Shown piece by piece: positions 42,897 to 51,989 of a stretch of 63,719 nt of DNA; positions within the stretch are counted from its first letter, which is position 1, and every line of letters begins with the position of its first letter. Location: NCBI GenBank assembly GCA_910589385.1, contig CAJUTU010000019.1:1-63719 (forward strand), given 5' to 3'. The notes beneath the pieces are model-generated. The model did not search any database, was not told the DNA's origin, and saw nothing but the letters and a program-made list of their open reading frames with translations. A program made the position numbers and the translations under genes. The DNA comes from an uncultured Lachnospiraceae bacterium (GTDB lineage Bacteria; Bacillota; Clostridia; Lachnospirales; Lachnospiraceae).

Positions 42897-44151
42897 GAAA
42901 CTGAGATGGAAATTTGTTATGATCAATATGATGATCGTGACATTCATGCTTTGTGTTATCCTGGGGCTGGTGTATCACTTTACAAAAGAAAATGTGGAGG
43001 CAAACAGCATCAATATGATGCAGAATATCGCGAACCGTCCGTTTGGGATGGAGAGCCCCGGCGAACGGAAAGATGAGGTGCGGCTTTTGTACTTTACGCT
43101 CCAGATCGAGCCAGGCGGCGAGATCGAGGCAGCAGGCGGAGGGTATTATGATCTGTCAGATAAAGAATTTCTGCTGGAACTGGCAAAGAAAGTTTTTGAT
43201 TCGCGGAGGGAATTTGGCATCATCGGGGAATATGACCTGCGCTATTACCGTATGGTAACACCAAAGTTCCAGCGTATTGTGTTCGCTGACATTTCAAATG
43301 AGCTTGCGACATTAAAAGGATTGATGGAAATCTGTCTGCTGATTGGAGCGGTCAGCTTCCTTACATTTCTGTGGATCAGTATTTTGCTGGCCGGGTGGGC
43401 AGTGAAGCCGGTAGGGCTGGCGTGGAAACAGCAGCGGCAGTTTGTGGCGGATGCTTCGCATGAGCTGAAAACGCCGCTGACGGTCATTATGACCAATGTG
43501 GAGTTTTTGCAGAATCCGGAGTATGATGAGGAAAGTAAGGCGCAGTCTCTGGCTGCTGTCCTGGCAATGTCCCGGCAGATGCGCCGGCTGATCGAGGAAA
43601 TGCTGGAACTGGCAAGAGCCGACAGTACACAATCCGAGGCTGTCCGTGGAAAGGTTGACCTTAGCAGGCTGGTCTGCGATGCGGTTCTTCCTTTTGAACC
43701 GGTCTTTTTTGAAAAAGGGCTTGCTTTGGACACACAGGTGGAGGAAGGGATCCGAGTGACAGGGGCGGATGCGCAGCTTCGGCAGGTCGTGGAGATTTTG
43801 CTGGATAATGCATGGAAATATTCCAAAGATGCTGGCACTACCTGGATCAGTCTGAAAAGACAGGGAAAGCGGCAGTGTATCCTGTCTGTTGCAGACCAGG
43901 GAGATGCGATGCTGCCGGAGGACTTGAAACACATATTCAAACGTTTTTACCGCGTGGATAAGGCGCGGAGCCAGGCAGGGAGTTTCGGCCTGGGACTCTC
44001 CATTGCACAGAACATCGTCACACGGCACAAAGGAAAAATCTGGGTGGAGAGCGAAGGCGGAGTGAATTGCTTTTATGTAAAGCTGCCGTGTATGCAGAGG
44101 GAGGAGAGTTCAAATATTTTTCACAAAATTTCCGGTATTTTTTCAGCATGA
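42889..44151 (+). CDS. Sensor histidine kinase
   Basis: 420 residues. Two membrane helices (MINMMIVTFMLCVILGLVYHF and, near 150-175, ICLLIGAVSFLTFLWISILLAGW) enclose an extracellular sensor domain of about 120 residues with no recognised fold. HisKA has DASHELKTPLTV with phospho-His191. The ATPase domain has the N-box LLDNAWKYS, a degenerate G1 box (SVADQGDAM where DxGxG is usual) and a clear G2 GSFGLGLS. It partners the upstream response regulator. The ligand is unknown. The altered G1 box (DQGDA) is worth noting but does not by itself imply loss of activity. Confidence 0.92.
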   Translation: MIKKLRWKFVMINMMIVTFMLCVILGLVYHFTKENVEANSINMMQNIANRPFGMESPGERKDEVRLLYFTLQIEPGGEIEAAGGGYYDLSDKEFLLELAKKVFDSRREFGIIGEYDLRYYRMVTPKFQRIVFADISNELATLKGLMEICLLIGAVSFLTFLWISILLAGWAVKPVGLAWKQQRQFVADASHELKTPLTVIMTNVEFLQNPEYDEESKAQSLAAVLAMSRQMRRLIEEMLELARADSTQSEAVRGKVDLSRLVCDAVLPFEPVFFEKGLALDTQVEEGIRVTGADAQLRQVVEILLDNAWKYSKDAGTTWISLKRQGKRQCILSVADQGDAMLPEDLKHIFKRFYRVDKARSQAGSFGLGLSIAQNIVTRHKGKIWVESEGGVNCFYVKLPCMQREESSNIFHKISGIFSA

Positions 44152-44244
44152 TTTCAGCAAACATGATTACAATTGCCTTGTAAGGCAGAAAAAGCCATAT
44201 GAGGATTGTTTTCATATTTTGCTTATCATAAGGAGATATTTAAA

Positions 44245-44436
44245 ATGGAAAATTACAATACGTTTGAAAATCCGTCCAATACTATGACAACAGTGTTCAT
44301 GAATTTAAAGCAGCAGCAATATGCGCTGAATATGCAGATACGGCTGGCAATGCAGATCCATGATGCTCAGACGCAGGCAGATCTGGAAAAAGAACTGGAA
44401 AAGATCACGGAGCGGATCAAACGATTCAGTATGTGA
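44245..44436 (+). CDS. Small protein of unknown function
   Basis: 63 residues starting MENYNTFENPSNTMTTVFMN and continuing as two predicted helices rich in Gln, Met and charged residues (LKQQQYALNMQIRLAMQIHD and DLEKELEKITERIKRF). It has no signal peptide or membrane segment. ATG follows AAGGAG at the right distance, which is strong evidence for translation. It lies 93 bases after the histidine kinase and may be cotranscribed with the two-component system or controlled by it. No family is recognised. Confidence 0.7.
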   Translation: MENYNTFENPSNTMTTVFMNLKQQQYALNMQIRLAMQIHDAQTQADLEKELEKITERIKRFSM

Positions 44437-44459
44437 TACAAACAGAGGTTTATCTGGAA

Positions 44460-44488
44460 TTGCATTTTCCTGGAGTTTTGGTTAAAAT
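44460..44488 (+). promoter_or_regulatory. Sigma-A promoter of the Y-family polymerase gene
   Basis: TTGCAT (44460-44465), a 17-base spacer and TAAAAT (44483-44488) lie about 70 bases before the polymerase start. No clear LexA-type box (GAAC-n4-GTTC) was seen next to it. Confidence 0.65.
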
Positions 44489-44559
44489 AGATATGGGCAA
44501 TGCTGGTTAGGCAATGGATCCGGTGTACATAGACAGTTTTGAAAGGAACGGGAAATGCA

Positions 44560-45759
44560 ATGGCATCTGTGGTTTTTCATATTGATGTGAATTCCGCTTA
44601 TCTGAGCTGGACTGCGGTAGAACAGCTAAAGAACGGGGCTGGAGTGGATCTGCGGGAAATTCCTTCGATCATCGGAGGCGACAAAAAGTCCCGCCACGGT
44701 GTGGTCCTTGCAAAATCAATCTCTGCGAAAAAATACGGGATCCGCACCGGAGAGCCTGTGGTAAATGCCTTTCGCAAATGTCCCGGACTGGTGATGGAAG
44801 CGCCGGATCATAAGATGTACCGCGAAAAAAGCGAAAGGCTGATGGAATACCTGCGCGGATTTACCACAAAGATCGAGCAGGTCAGCGTGGATGAATGTTA
44901 TATGGATTTTACTGAGATCGCAGAGCGGTATCCGTCTACGTTAGATGCCGCGTTTTTGATCAAAAACGGGATTCGGGAGAAATTTGGCTTTACAGTGAAC
45001 GTCGGGATCTCAGAGAATAAGCTCCTTGCAAAAATGGCGTCGGACTTTGAAAAGCCGGATAAAGTACATACTCTATTTTTAAAAGAGATCCCAGCCAAAA
45101 TGTGGCCTTTGCCTGTCGGCGAATTATTTATGGCAGGAAAGTCCAGTGTGGATGTTTTTAAGAAATTGGAGATCCATACGATAGGCGATCTGGCGAATGC
45201 GGAGCCTGGACTGATCGAACTGCATTTGAAAAGCCATGGGAAAATGTTGTGGGAATTTGCCAATGGCATTGACCATTCTGTGGTTCATTGGGAGCCGGCA
45301 GAAGCCAAGGGGATCGGAAATTCTACTACGTTGGCTGAGGATGCTTCGACTTATGAAGAGGTAAAAGAGGTCTTTACGGCTCTTGCAGAAAGTGTAGGCC
45401 GGCGGCTGCGGAAAGCAGGGCAAAAAGCCTGTATGGTCAGTATGGAGATCAAATACCATGATTTTCAAAGCATGTCTCATCAGATGCAGCTTCCGAAACC
45501 AACCAATGAAGACCAAGTTCTGTATGAAAGCGCCTGCCGTTTGTTTTTGGAAGCATGGAGCGGAGAACCGGTACGCCTTCTGGGAATCCGCACGGCAAAA
45601 CTGGTGGATGCCGCACAGCCGGAACAGTTATCTATTTTTGATATAGAAGTACCGAAACCAGTGGATGAAAAACATAAGCGGCTGAATGCCGCGATGATGG
45701 AGATCAAGAAAAAATTCGGTGAGGATGCCGTGATAAAGGCCAGCCGAATGAAAAAATAA
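44560..45759 (+). CDS. dinB: Y-family DNA polymerase (DinB/Pol IV type)
   Basis: A translesion polymerase of 399 residues. Catalytic acidic residues are Asp in FHIDVNSAYLSW and Asp-Glu in SVDECYMDFT. KYGIRTGEPVVNAFRKCP belongs to the finger domain, and GVGISENKLLAKMASDFEKP carries the palm signature. The thumb helix-hairpin-helix is near DVFKKLEIHTIGDLAN, and the little-finger domain ends at about 350. The C-terminal tail is Lys-rich, with QPEQLSIFDIE resembling a sliding-clamp-binding peptide (QLSIF). Start 44560 is chosen because the upstream in-frame TTG overlaps the ribosome site GAAAGGA. It has its own promoter and terminator. Confidence 0.94.
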   Translation: MASVVFHIDVNSAYLSWTAVEQLKNGAGVDLREIPSIIGGDKKSRHGVVLAKSISAKKYGIRTGEPVVNAFRKCPGLVMEAPDHKMYREKSERLMEYLRGFTTKIEQVSVDECYMDFTEIAERYPSTLDAAFLIKNGIREKFGFTVNVGISENKLLAKMASDFEKPDKVHTLFLKEIPAKMWPLPVGELFMAGKSSVDVFKKLEIHTIGDLANAEPGLIELHLKSHGKMLWEFANGIDHSVVHWEPAEAKGIGNSTTLAEDASTYEEVKEVFTALAESVGRRLRKAGQKACMVSMEIKYHDFQSMSHQMQLPKPTNEDQVLYESACRLFLEAWSGEPVRLLGIRTAKLVDAAQPEQLSIFDIEVPKPVDEKHKRLNAAMMEIKKKFGEDAVIKASRMKK

Positions 45760-45809
45760 AGTCAGGGGCAAGTGTGAAGGAAATATTCATGGCTGTTCCA
45801 GGGAAAAAG

Positions 45810-45844
45810 AGCCAGGGGGTTATCGGCATTCCTCTGGCTTTTTT
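45810..45844 (+). terminator. Intrinsic terminator after dinB
   Basis: AGCCAGGGG pairs with CCTCTGGCT with one wobble, followed by TTTTT. It lies between dinB and the convergent VanZ-like gene. Confidence 0.8.
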
Positions 45845-45910
45845 GCGTCTGTTTTTTTCTTGTTCCTGTAAAGCAGCGAACCAAGAGGACGTGTCTGCAT
45901 GTACATTTGA

Positions 45911-46444
45911 CTATCCGGCATATTTCTTGGAAACAGATTTTTTCTGCTTTTTGGCAGTACGCGCAGGGTTCAGGAAAATCCAGCATAGGATCTGCACTGC
46001 CATGACACCAAAGAAAACTCCAATGCTGTCAATTCCTATATCCGTTACAGAGGGGCCGCGTCCCGCCACAAAAGACTGATGGTATTCGTCTCCGGCAGCA
46101 AATGCGACGCAGATGACCGCGGCCGTTGATATCAGCCGGATGCCGTGCATACCATATACATAGAATGGAAATGAGACTGCAACGGCCAGTATGAAGTATT
46201 CTGTCATATGCGCTGCTTTTCGGACAGGGTGTTCGATCCGAAAGGCATAATACTCCATCTGCTGTTCGTCAAGTCCTTTTTCCAGAATGTTATTTCCGAT
46301 TTCGATTACTTTATAACTGAAATCCATACTTAGGTTTCCAGAGGTCTGCGCATCCTGTGCTGAAAAGCCAAAGATCACATACATCATGACCAGTGCAGGG
46401 AGAAAGGAAAGTGGCTTCAAAAAGAAAAAGATATTTTTTTTCAT
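45911..46444 (-). CDS. VanZ-like family membrane protein
   Basis: 177 residues with four hydrophobic helices. VanZ-family signatures are RKAAHMTEYFILAVAV, GDEYHQSFVAGRGPSVTDIGID and SIGVFFGVMAVQ. VanZ itself gives low-level teicoplanin resistance, but most homologues outside van clusters have no known role. The C-terminus ends in a Lys-rich cytoplasmic tail (KKQKKSVSKK). AGGAG lies 10 bases before ATG on the reverse strand. It stands alone, convergent with dinB and divergent from murE, so resistance cannot be inferred from context. Confidence 0.88.
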   Translation of the reverse strand: MKKNIFFFLKPLSFLPALVMMYVIFGFSAQDAQTSGNLSMDFSYKVIEIGNNILEKGLDEQQMEYYAFRIEHPVRKAAHMTEYFILAVAVSFPFYVYGMHGIRLISTAAVICVAFAAGDEYHQSFVAGRGPSVTDIGIDSIGVFFGVMAVQILCWIFLNPARTAKKQKKSVSKKYAG

Positions 46445-46550
46445 AAATCAGGTACTCCTACAATTTGCTTCCATATGTCTTTATCGTTCATAGTCTTAAA
46501 GTATGACACGAATTTCTAGATTTGTAAAGTGTGAAAGCAGCAACTGTTAT

Positions 46551-46579
46551 TTGCAACATTTTCAGGTTTGTGGTATTCT
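46551..46579 (+). promoter_or_regulatory. Sigma-A promoter of the murE-priA block
   Basis: TTGCAA (46551-46556), a 17-base spacer and TATTCT (46574-46579) lie about 110 bases before murE. It probably drives the first part of the conserved forward block. Confidence 0.65.
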
Positions 46580-46690
46580 ATACAAGGCGGCCGGGATATC
46601 AAAAATGGATGTTCAGTTTAGAATAAAAAAGAGTTATTTTGATGTCTGGCTCATAGAATAAATACAGCTATCTAAATTGGAGGAACACAT

Positions 46691-48157
46691 ATGGAATTAA
46701 GCCAGTTATTAGAACGTTTAGAATATGAAGTGGTACAGGGAAGCGTCCGGACGGAGATCACGACTCTGATCAATGACTCCCGTAAGGTAGAGAAGGGCTC
46801 TGCCTTTGTCTGCATCAGCGGCGCGGTTTCAGACGGGCATAAGTTTGCCGGAGAGGTAGTACAAAAAGGGGCGGCGGCTTTGATCGTAGAAAAGGATGTC
46901 GAAGCGCCAGAGGAAGTGACCGTGATACGGGTGAAGGATACACGTTATGCACTGGCGCTGATGTCCGCGTCCTATTTCAGCTATCCCGCGGATAAATTGA
47001 AAGTGATCGGGATTACCGGAACAAAGGGGAAAACCACCACGACCTACATGATCAGATCCATTTTGGAGGATGTAGGGCATAAGGTGGGGCTGATAGGGAC
47101 CATTGAGGCTATTATTGGAGAGAAGAAGATCCCTGCCGCAAATACCACGCCGGAATCCTATACGATCCACAAGTATTTTGCCGAGATGGTGGAGGCAGGC
47201 TGCGACAGTGTTGTGATGGAAGTATCTTCTCAGGGGCTGATGCTGCACAGGACGGCGGGGATCCCCTTTGAGATCGGGATTTTTACGAACCTGGGCCATG
47301 ACCATATCGGCCCAAATGAGCACAAGGATTTTGAGGATTATAAACGGTGCAAGGGTCTGTTATTTCAACAGTGCAGGCTTGGAATTGCAAATATAGATGA
47401 TCCGTATTTTAAAGAGGTGTTCCAGGGGGCTGCCTGCAAAGTTGAGACTTTCGGACTGTCAGAGCAGGCAGACCTCCGGGCGGAGAACACGCATCTGGTG
47501 TCAAGGCCGGGCTATCTGGGCGTGGCTTACCATGTCACTGGCCGGATGGATTTTGATGTGGAGATCGACATTCCGGGGACATTCAGTGTATATAATTCCC
47601 TGACAGCGATCGCGGTGTGTGCTCATTTCGGAGTGCCTGCGGAAGTTATCCAAAAGGCTTTGAAAGCGGCAAAGGTGAAAGGGCGCATCGAGATGGTGAA
47701 GGTCTCTGATGAATTTACTCTGATGATTGACTATGCCCATAATGCCATGAGCCTGGAGAGCCTTCTGACTACATTGAAGGAATACCATCCGTCACGTCTG
47801 GTCTGCCTGTTTGGGTGCGGGGGGAACCGCTCCAAAGACCGTAGGTATGAGATGGGAGAGGTGTCCGGCCGTTTGGCAGATCTATCCATTATTACATCAG
47901 ACAATCCACGGTTTGAGGAACCGCAGGCGATTATTGATGATATTAAGATTGGTATTGGAAAGACATCAGGCAGATACGTGGAAATCTGCGACCGGAAAGA
48001 GGCAATCCGGTATGCTATCGCAAATGGCCGGCCTGGGGATGTCATTGTATTGGCTGGAAAAGGCCATGAGGATTATCAGGAGATCAAAGGGGTAAAGTAC
48101 CCTATGGATGAAAGAGTTCTGATCGCGGAGGTTCTGGAGGAATTGGCTTCTAATTAG
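46691..48157 (+). CDS. murE: UDP-MurNAc-L-Ala-D-Glu:meso-diaminopimelate ligase
   Basis: Adds the third amino acid to the peptidoglycan precursor in the cytoplasm, using ATP. 488 residues. The ATP loop is VIGITGTKGKTTTTYM (near residue 110). The central domain has NTTPESYTIHKYFAEM and the carbamylated-Lys region. DNPR at residues 404-407 is the hallmark of ligases selecting meso-diaminopimelate rather than lysine, so the wall is of the DAP type. AAATTGGAGG precedes the ATG. It leads the long co-directional block and is followed by priA after 64 bases. Confidence 0.96.
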   Translation: MELSQLLERLEYEVVQGSVRTEITTLINDSRKVEKGSAFVCISGAVSDGHKFAGEVVQKGAAALIVEKDVEAPEEVTVIRVKDTRYALALMSASYFSYPADKLKVIGITGTKGKTTTTYMIRSILEDVGHKVGLIGTIEAIIGEKKIPAANTTPESYTIHKYFAEMVEAGCDSVVMEVSSQGLMLHRTAGIPFEIGIFTNLGHDHIGPNEHKDFEDYKRCKGLLFQQCRLGIANIDDPYFKEVFQGAACKVETFGLSEQADLRAENTHLVSRPGYLGVAYHVTGRMDFDVEIDIPGTFSVYNSLTAIAVCAHFGVPAEVIQKALKAAKVKGRIEMVKVSDEFTLMIDYAHNAMSLESLLTTLKEYHPSRLVCLFGCGGNRSKDRRYEMGEVSGRLADLSIITSDNPRFEEPQAIIDDIKIGIGKTSGRYVEICDRKEAIRYAIANGRPGDVIVLAGKGHEDYQEIKGVKYPMDERVLIAEVLEELASN

Positions 48158-48221
48158 AAAGAGCAGCCAGGAGACGGTTTTGCCATACAAAAATCGTGTC
48201 AGGATGAGAGAAAGGATTTTT

Positions 48222-50450
48222 ATGTTTGCAAATATTATTATAGATATTACCCATGAAAAATTGGATAAAATATTTCAATACAAAATTCCCTCTCATCTGG
48301 AGGGCGCTCTATCTGTGGGAATGGAAGTGGTTGTTCCCTTTGGGAGGGGAAACCGTCTGACAAAAGGGTATGTGATCGGATTTTCTGAAACCTGTGGCTA
48401 TGATTTATCTAAAATAAAGGAAATCCAGGATATTTCCCGAAAAGGCATTGCCATTGAGGGGAAGCTTGTGGCGCTTGCGGCATGGATGAAGGATCATTAT
48501 GGCGGCACGATGATCCAGGCTCTGAAGATGGTGCTGCCAATCCGGCAGCAGGAGAAAGAAAAGATGAAAAAGAAAGTCCGTCTCTTGCTGGATGAGGGCG
48601 AAGCGAAAAAAAAGCTGGATTATTATTTAGAGAAAAACCAGCGTGCAAGGGCCAGGCTTTTGGCAGCGCTATTGGATACACATGAACTGGATTATGAACT
48701 GGTGAACAAGAAGCTTAATATTACACTTTCTGTCATTCGGGCACTGGAAGAACAGGGCGTGGCTGCTTTGGAGTCGGAGAGGGTATACCGTAACCCGGTA
48801 AAGCAGCGTGAGCAGGTGCAAAAGCAGATTGTCTATACAGAAGAACAGCAGTATGCGGTGGAGCAGTTTTGGAAAGACTACGAGAACGGGCAATATGGCA
48901 TCTATCTGATCCATGGCGTTACCGGAAGCGGCAAGACAGAGGTTTATATCGAGATGATACGCCGGGTGGTGGAATCCGGGCGTCAGGCGATCGTGCTGAT
49001 CCCGGAAATTGCCCTTACATTCCAGACGGTCATGCGGTTCTACCGTAGTTTTGGAGACCGGGTATCTATCATGAATTCCCGTCTGTCTGCAGGGGAACGG
49101 TATGACCAGATGATGCGGGCTAAAGAGGGAAATGTAGATGTAATGATCGGCCCCCGATCTGCGCTATTCACGCCATTTCCAGCTCTTGGGCTGATCGTGA
49201 TCGATGAAGAGCATGAAAATACTTATAAAAGCGAGCAGGTGCCCAGGTATCATGCGCGGGAAACCGCCATTGCCCGGGCAGATATGGAGCATGCCAGCGT
49301 GGTGCTTGGCTCGGCAACTCCTTCCTTGGAGGCGATGTACCGGGCAAAGGGAGGGGCTTACCGCCTTTTGGAATTAAAGATGCGTTCAAGGCAGCAGGAG
49401 ATGGCCCAGGTACATACAGTAGATCTGCGGATGGAAATGAAAAATGGAAACCGTTCTATTTTAAGCGCAAAGCTGCAGGAGCTGATGGCGGACCGTCTGG
49501 AAAAGGGAGAGCAGATGATGCTGTTTTTAAACCGCCGGGGCTACGCGGGCTTTGTATCCTGCCGGGAGTGCGGCTACGTGGCAAAGTGCCCCCATTGTGA
49601 TGTCTCTTTGTCCTCTCATAGAAATGGAAAGCTGGTCTGCCATTACTGCGGATATGAGGAAGAAAAATACACAGTGTGCCCGGAATGCGGCTCCAGGCAT
49701 ATCGGAGAGTTTAGGGCAGGGACACAGCAGATTGAAGAGATTGTAAAGCAGCAGTTTCCACAGGCCAGGGTATTGCGCATGGATATGGATACTACACGGG
49801 AAAAAGACGGGCATGAAAAAATACTGGCTGCATTTGCCAATGAGGAGGCTGATGTATTGGTGGGGACTCAGATGATCGTGAAGGGGCATGACTTTCCCAA
49901 TGTGACGCTGGTAGGCATCCTGGCTGCGGATATGTCATTATATTCAGATGACTACCGGTCTGGGGAGCGTACTTTCCAGCTTTTGACACAGGCATCAGGC
50001 CGGGCAGGCCGGGGAAAGAAAAAAGGAGAGGCGGTCATTCAGACCTACAGTCCGGAGCATTATGCTGTCGTAACGGCGGCAGCCCAGGATTATGAAGCTT
50101 TTTACCGGGAAGAGATCCATTACCGGGAGCTGATGGGATATCCACCGGCCGAAAATCTGTTGGCAGTGCTTGCAAGTTGTAAAGATGCGGCACATTTGGA
50201 TATCGGATGCAGGTTTTTAAAAGAATATGCTTTCCGTGTACAGGGTGATGCACAGGTGGAGCTGATCGGCCCGGCCAGTCCGGGGATTGGAAAAATAAAT
50301 GACATATATCGAAAAGTACTCTACCTAAAAGCCAAAAGATATGATACACTAGTAAGGATGAAAAACAGGCTGGAACAATATATTGAAGTAAATGATGGGT
50401 TTCACACGATTCGGATTCAATTTGACTTTAATCCGATGCAGGTGTTTTGA
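48222..50450 (+). CDS. priA: Primosomal protein N' (replication restart helicase)
   Basis: A 3'-to-5' DNA helicase that reloads the replisome at stalled forks. 742 residues. The N-terminal DNA-binding domain (FANIIIDITHEKLDKIFQYK) precedes the helicase core: Walker A GVTGSGKTEVY, Walker B VIDEEHENTYK, LGSATPS and, in the second lobe, GTQMIVKGHDFP and QASGRAGRG. Between the lobes is the zinc-binding insert with CRECGYVAKCPHC, CHYCGY and CPECGS. Start 48222 is set by AGAAAGGA and by family length; the upstream frame adds 14 unrelated residues. Confidence 0.96.
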   Translation: MFANIIIDITHEKLDKIFQYKIPSHLEGALSVGMEVVVPFGRGNRLTKGYVIGFSETCGYDLSKIKEIQDISRKGIAIEGKLVALAAWMKDHYGGTMIQALKMVLPIRQQEKEKMKKKVRLLLDEGEAKKKLDYYLEKNQRARARLLAALLDTHELDYELVNKKLNITLSVIRALEEQGVAALESERVYRNPVKQREQVQKQIVYTEEQQYAVEQFWKDYENGQYGIYLIHGVTGSGKTEVYIEMIRRVVESGRQAIVLIPEIALTFQTVMRFYRSFGDRVSIMNSRLSAGERYDQMMRAKEGNVDVMIGPRSALFTPFPALGLIVIDEEHENTYKSEQVPRYHARETAIARADMEHASVVLGSATPSLEAMYRAKGGAYRLLELKMRSRQQEMAQVHTVDLRMEMKNGNRSILSAKLQELMADRLEKGEQMMLFLNRRGYAGFVSCRECGYVAKCPHCDVSLSSHRNGKLVCHYCGYEEEKYTVCPECGSRHIGEFRAGTQQIEEIVKQQFPQARVLRMDMDTTREKDGHEKILAAFANEEADVLVGTQMIVKGHDFPNVTLVGILAADMSLYSDDYRSGERTFQLLTQASGRAGRGKKKGEAVIQTYSPEHYAVVTAAAQDYEAFYREEIHYRELMGYPPAENLLAVLASCKDAAHLDIGCRFLKEYAFRVQGDAQVELIGPASPGIGKINDIYRKVLYLKAKRYDTLVRMKNRLEQYIEVNDGFHTIRIQFDFNPMQVF

Positions 50451-50514
50451 AACGGTAAAAATCTATTTTCAGTGCTGGGATTTGTAGGCGAATATTAAGG
50501 AGGACATAGAAATC

Positions 50515-50991
50515 ATGGCAATAAGAGAGGTTCGCGAAATAGGAGATGATATTCTGACAAAACCGTGTAAGGCGGTTCCTAAGATGACCCTTCGGACAAA
50601 GATATTGATCAACGATATGTTGGACACCATGTACGAAAAAACCGGGGTAGGGCTTGCGGCGCCCCAGGTGGGGATATTGAAGCAGATTGTAGTGATTGAT
50701 ATCGGGGATGGTCCGCTGGTATTGATCAACCCGGAGATTTTGGAATTTTCCGGCGATCAGACCGGAGAAGAGGCATGCTTAAGCGTACCGGGAAAATATG
50801 GGATCGTAACCAGGCCTTATTATGTGAAAGTCCGGGCGTTGAATGAAGATATGGAAGAGGTTGAGATCGAAGGGGAAGAACTTTTAGCCAGGGCATTATG
50901 CCATGAGATCGACCATTTATCAGGAAAACTGTATGTATACAAGACAGAGGATGGGCTTCATGACGCTGTCAATGAGGAGGACGAGGAATAA
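50515..50991 (+). CDS. def: Peptide deformylase
   Basis: Removes the formyl group from the N-terminal methionine of new proteins. 158 residues. All three family motifs are present: GVGLAAPQVG (motif 1), EEACLSVPG (motif 2, metal-binding Cys) and HEIDHLSG (motif 3, two His ligands and catalytic Glu). AAGGAGG lies before ATG. The gene ends two bases before fmt, the gene for the enzyme that puts the formyl group on initiator tRNA; the pairing is classical. The C-terminus is acidic (NEEDEE). Confidence 0.96.
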   Translation: MAIREVREIGDDILTKPCKAVPKMTLRTKILINDMLDTMYEKTGVGLAAPQVGILKQIVVIDIGDGPLVLINPEILEFSGDQTGEEACLSVPGKYGIVTRPYYVKVRALNEDMEEVEIEGEELLARALCHEIDHLSGKLYVYKTEDGLHDAVNEEDEE

Positions 50992-50992
50992 T

Positions 50993-51949
50993 ATGAAAGT
51001 GATATTTATGGGCACGCCGGATTTTTCTGTAGGGACGCTGGAAGCCCTTATAGAAGCAGGTCATGAGGTATGCCTGGCAGTGACCCAGCCGGATAAACCG
51101 AAAGGGAGGGGGAAGGAGATGCAGTTCCCACCGGTAAAAGAGGCGGCCATACGGCATGGTATTCCGGTCTTCCAGCCGCAGAAAGTGCGTGCTTCGGAAT
51201 GTGTAGAGCATTTAAAAGGCTTTCAGGCAGAGGTCTGCGTGGTCGTGGCATTTGGCCAGATCCTGCCGAAGGAGATCCTGGAGATGACCCCTTATGGCTG
51301 TATCAATGTCCATGCGTCCCTTTTACCCAAATACCGCGGCGCCGCTCCCATTCAGTGGGCAATTCTTTCAGGTGAGGACGTAACGGGAGTTACGACGATG
51401 CAGATGGACGAAGGACTGGATACGGGAGACATGCTTTTGAAGGCCGAGGTTTTGATCCGTCCCGAGGAAACCGGGGAGAGCCTGCATGATAAACTTGCCG
51501 CGGCAGGCGCAAAGCTTGCCGTAGAGACCTTAAAAGAGTTAGAAGCAGGTACGCTTTGTCACGAAAAGCAGGGGGAAAGTCCCACGCCTTACGCAAAAAT
51601 GCTGGATAAAAAGATGGGGAATATTGACTGGAGCAAATCTGCCGTCCAGATCGAACGTCTGGTCCGGGGACTGAATTCCTGGCCCAGCGCTTACACTTTT
51701 TGGAATGGAAAAGTGATGAAAATCTGGAAAGCCGGTGTGAAATCTGAGGAATCCGGGAATACTATAAAAAAAGCAGAGCCGGGAGAGGTCCTTGATGTGG
51801 GAAAAGATTATTTTTCAGTCCAGACCGGACAGGGGATCCTTCTGGTAAAAGAAGTCCAGCTCCAGGGAAAAAAGCGGATGGGTGTGGATGCGTTTTTGAG
51901 AGGGAATGTGCTGGATTCTGGAATGATATTCCAGAATTGTCAGAAATAG
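50993..51949 (+). CDS. fmt: Methionyl-tRNA formyltransferase
   Basis: Formylates initiator Met-tRNA using 10-formyltetrahydrofolate. 318 residues. MKVIFMGTPDFSVGTLEALI opens the N-terminal Rossmann domain. INVHASLLPKYRGAAPIQWA carries the catalytic Asn/His, and GVTTMQMDEGLDTGDML the Asp of the active site. The C-terminal OB-fold tRNA-binding domain starts near residue 210. The start at 50993 is set by the GAGGAGGACGAGG region inside the end of def; an upstream frame overlapping def is rejected. It is coupled with def. Confidence 0.96.
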   Translation: MKVIFMGTPDFSVGTLEALIEAGHEVCLAVTQPDKPKGRGKEMQFPPVKEAAIRHGIPVFQPQKVRASECVEHLKGFQAEVCVVVAFGQILPKEILEMTPYGCINVHASLLPKYRGAAPIQWAILSGEDVTGVTTMQMDEGLDTGDMLLKAEVLIRPEETGESLHDKLAAAGAKLAVETLKELEAGTLCHEKQGESPTPYAKMLDKKMGNIDWSKSAVQIERLVRGLNSWPSAYTFWNGKVMKIWKAGVKSEESGNTIKKAEPGEVLDVGKDYFSVQTGQGILLVKEVQLQGKKRMGVDAFLRGNVLDSGMIFQNCQK

Positions 51950-51989
51950 CGTTTGATTTTTATATAGTTCCTTACAGGAGGAAATAGAG

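Noticed and set aside
45774..46079. 101-codon forward frame opposite the VanZ-like gene
   Set aside because: Overlaps the terminator of dinB and runs antisense to a gene with clear VanZ motifs.
45911..46444. Glycopeptide resistance through VanZ
   Set aside because: No other van genes are nearby, and most VanZ-like proteins are unrelated to resistance clusters.
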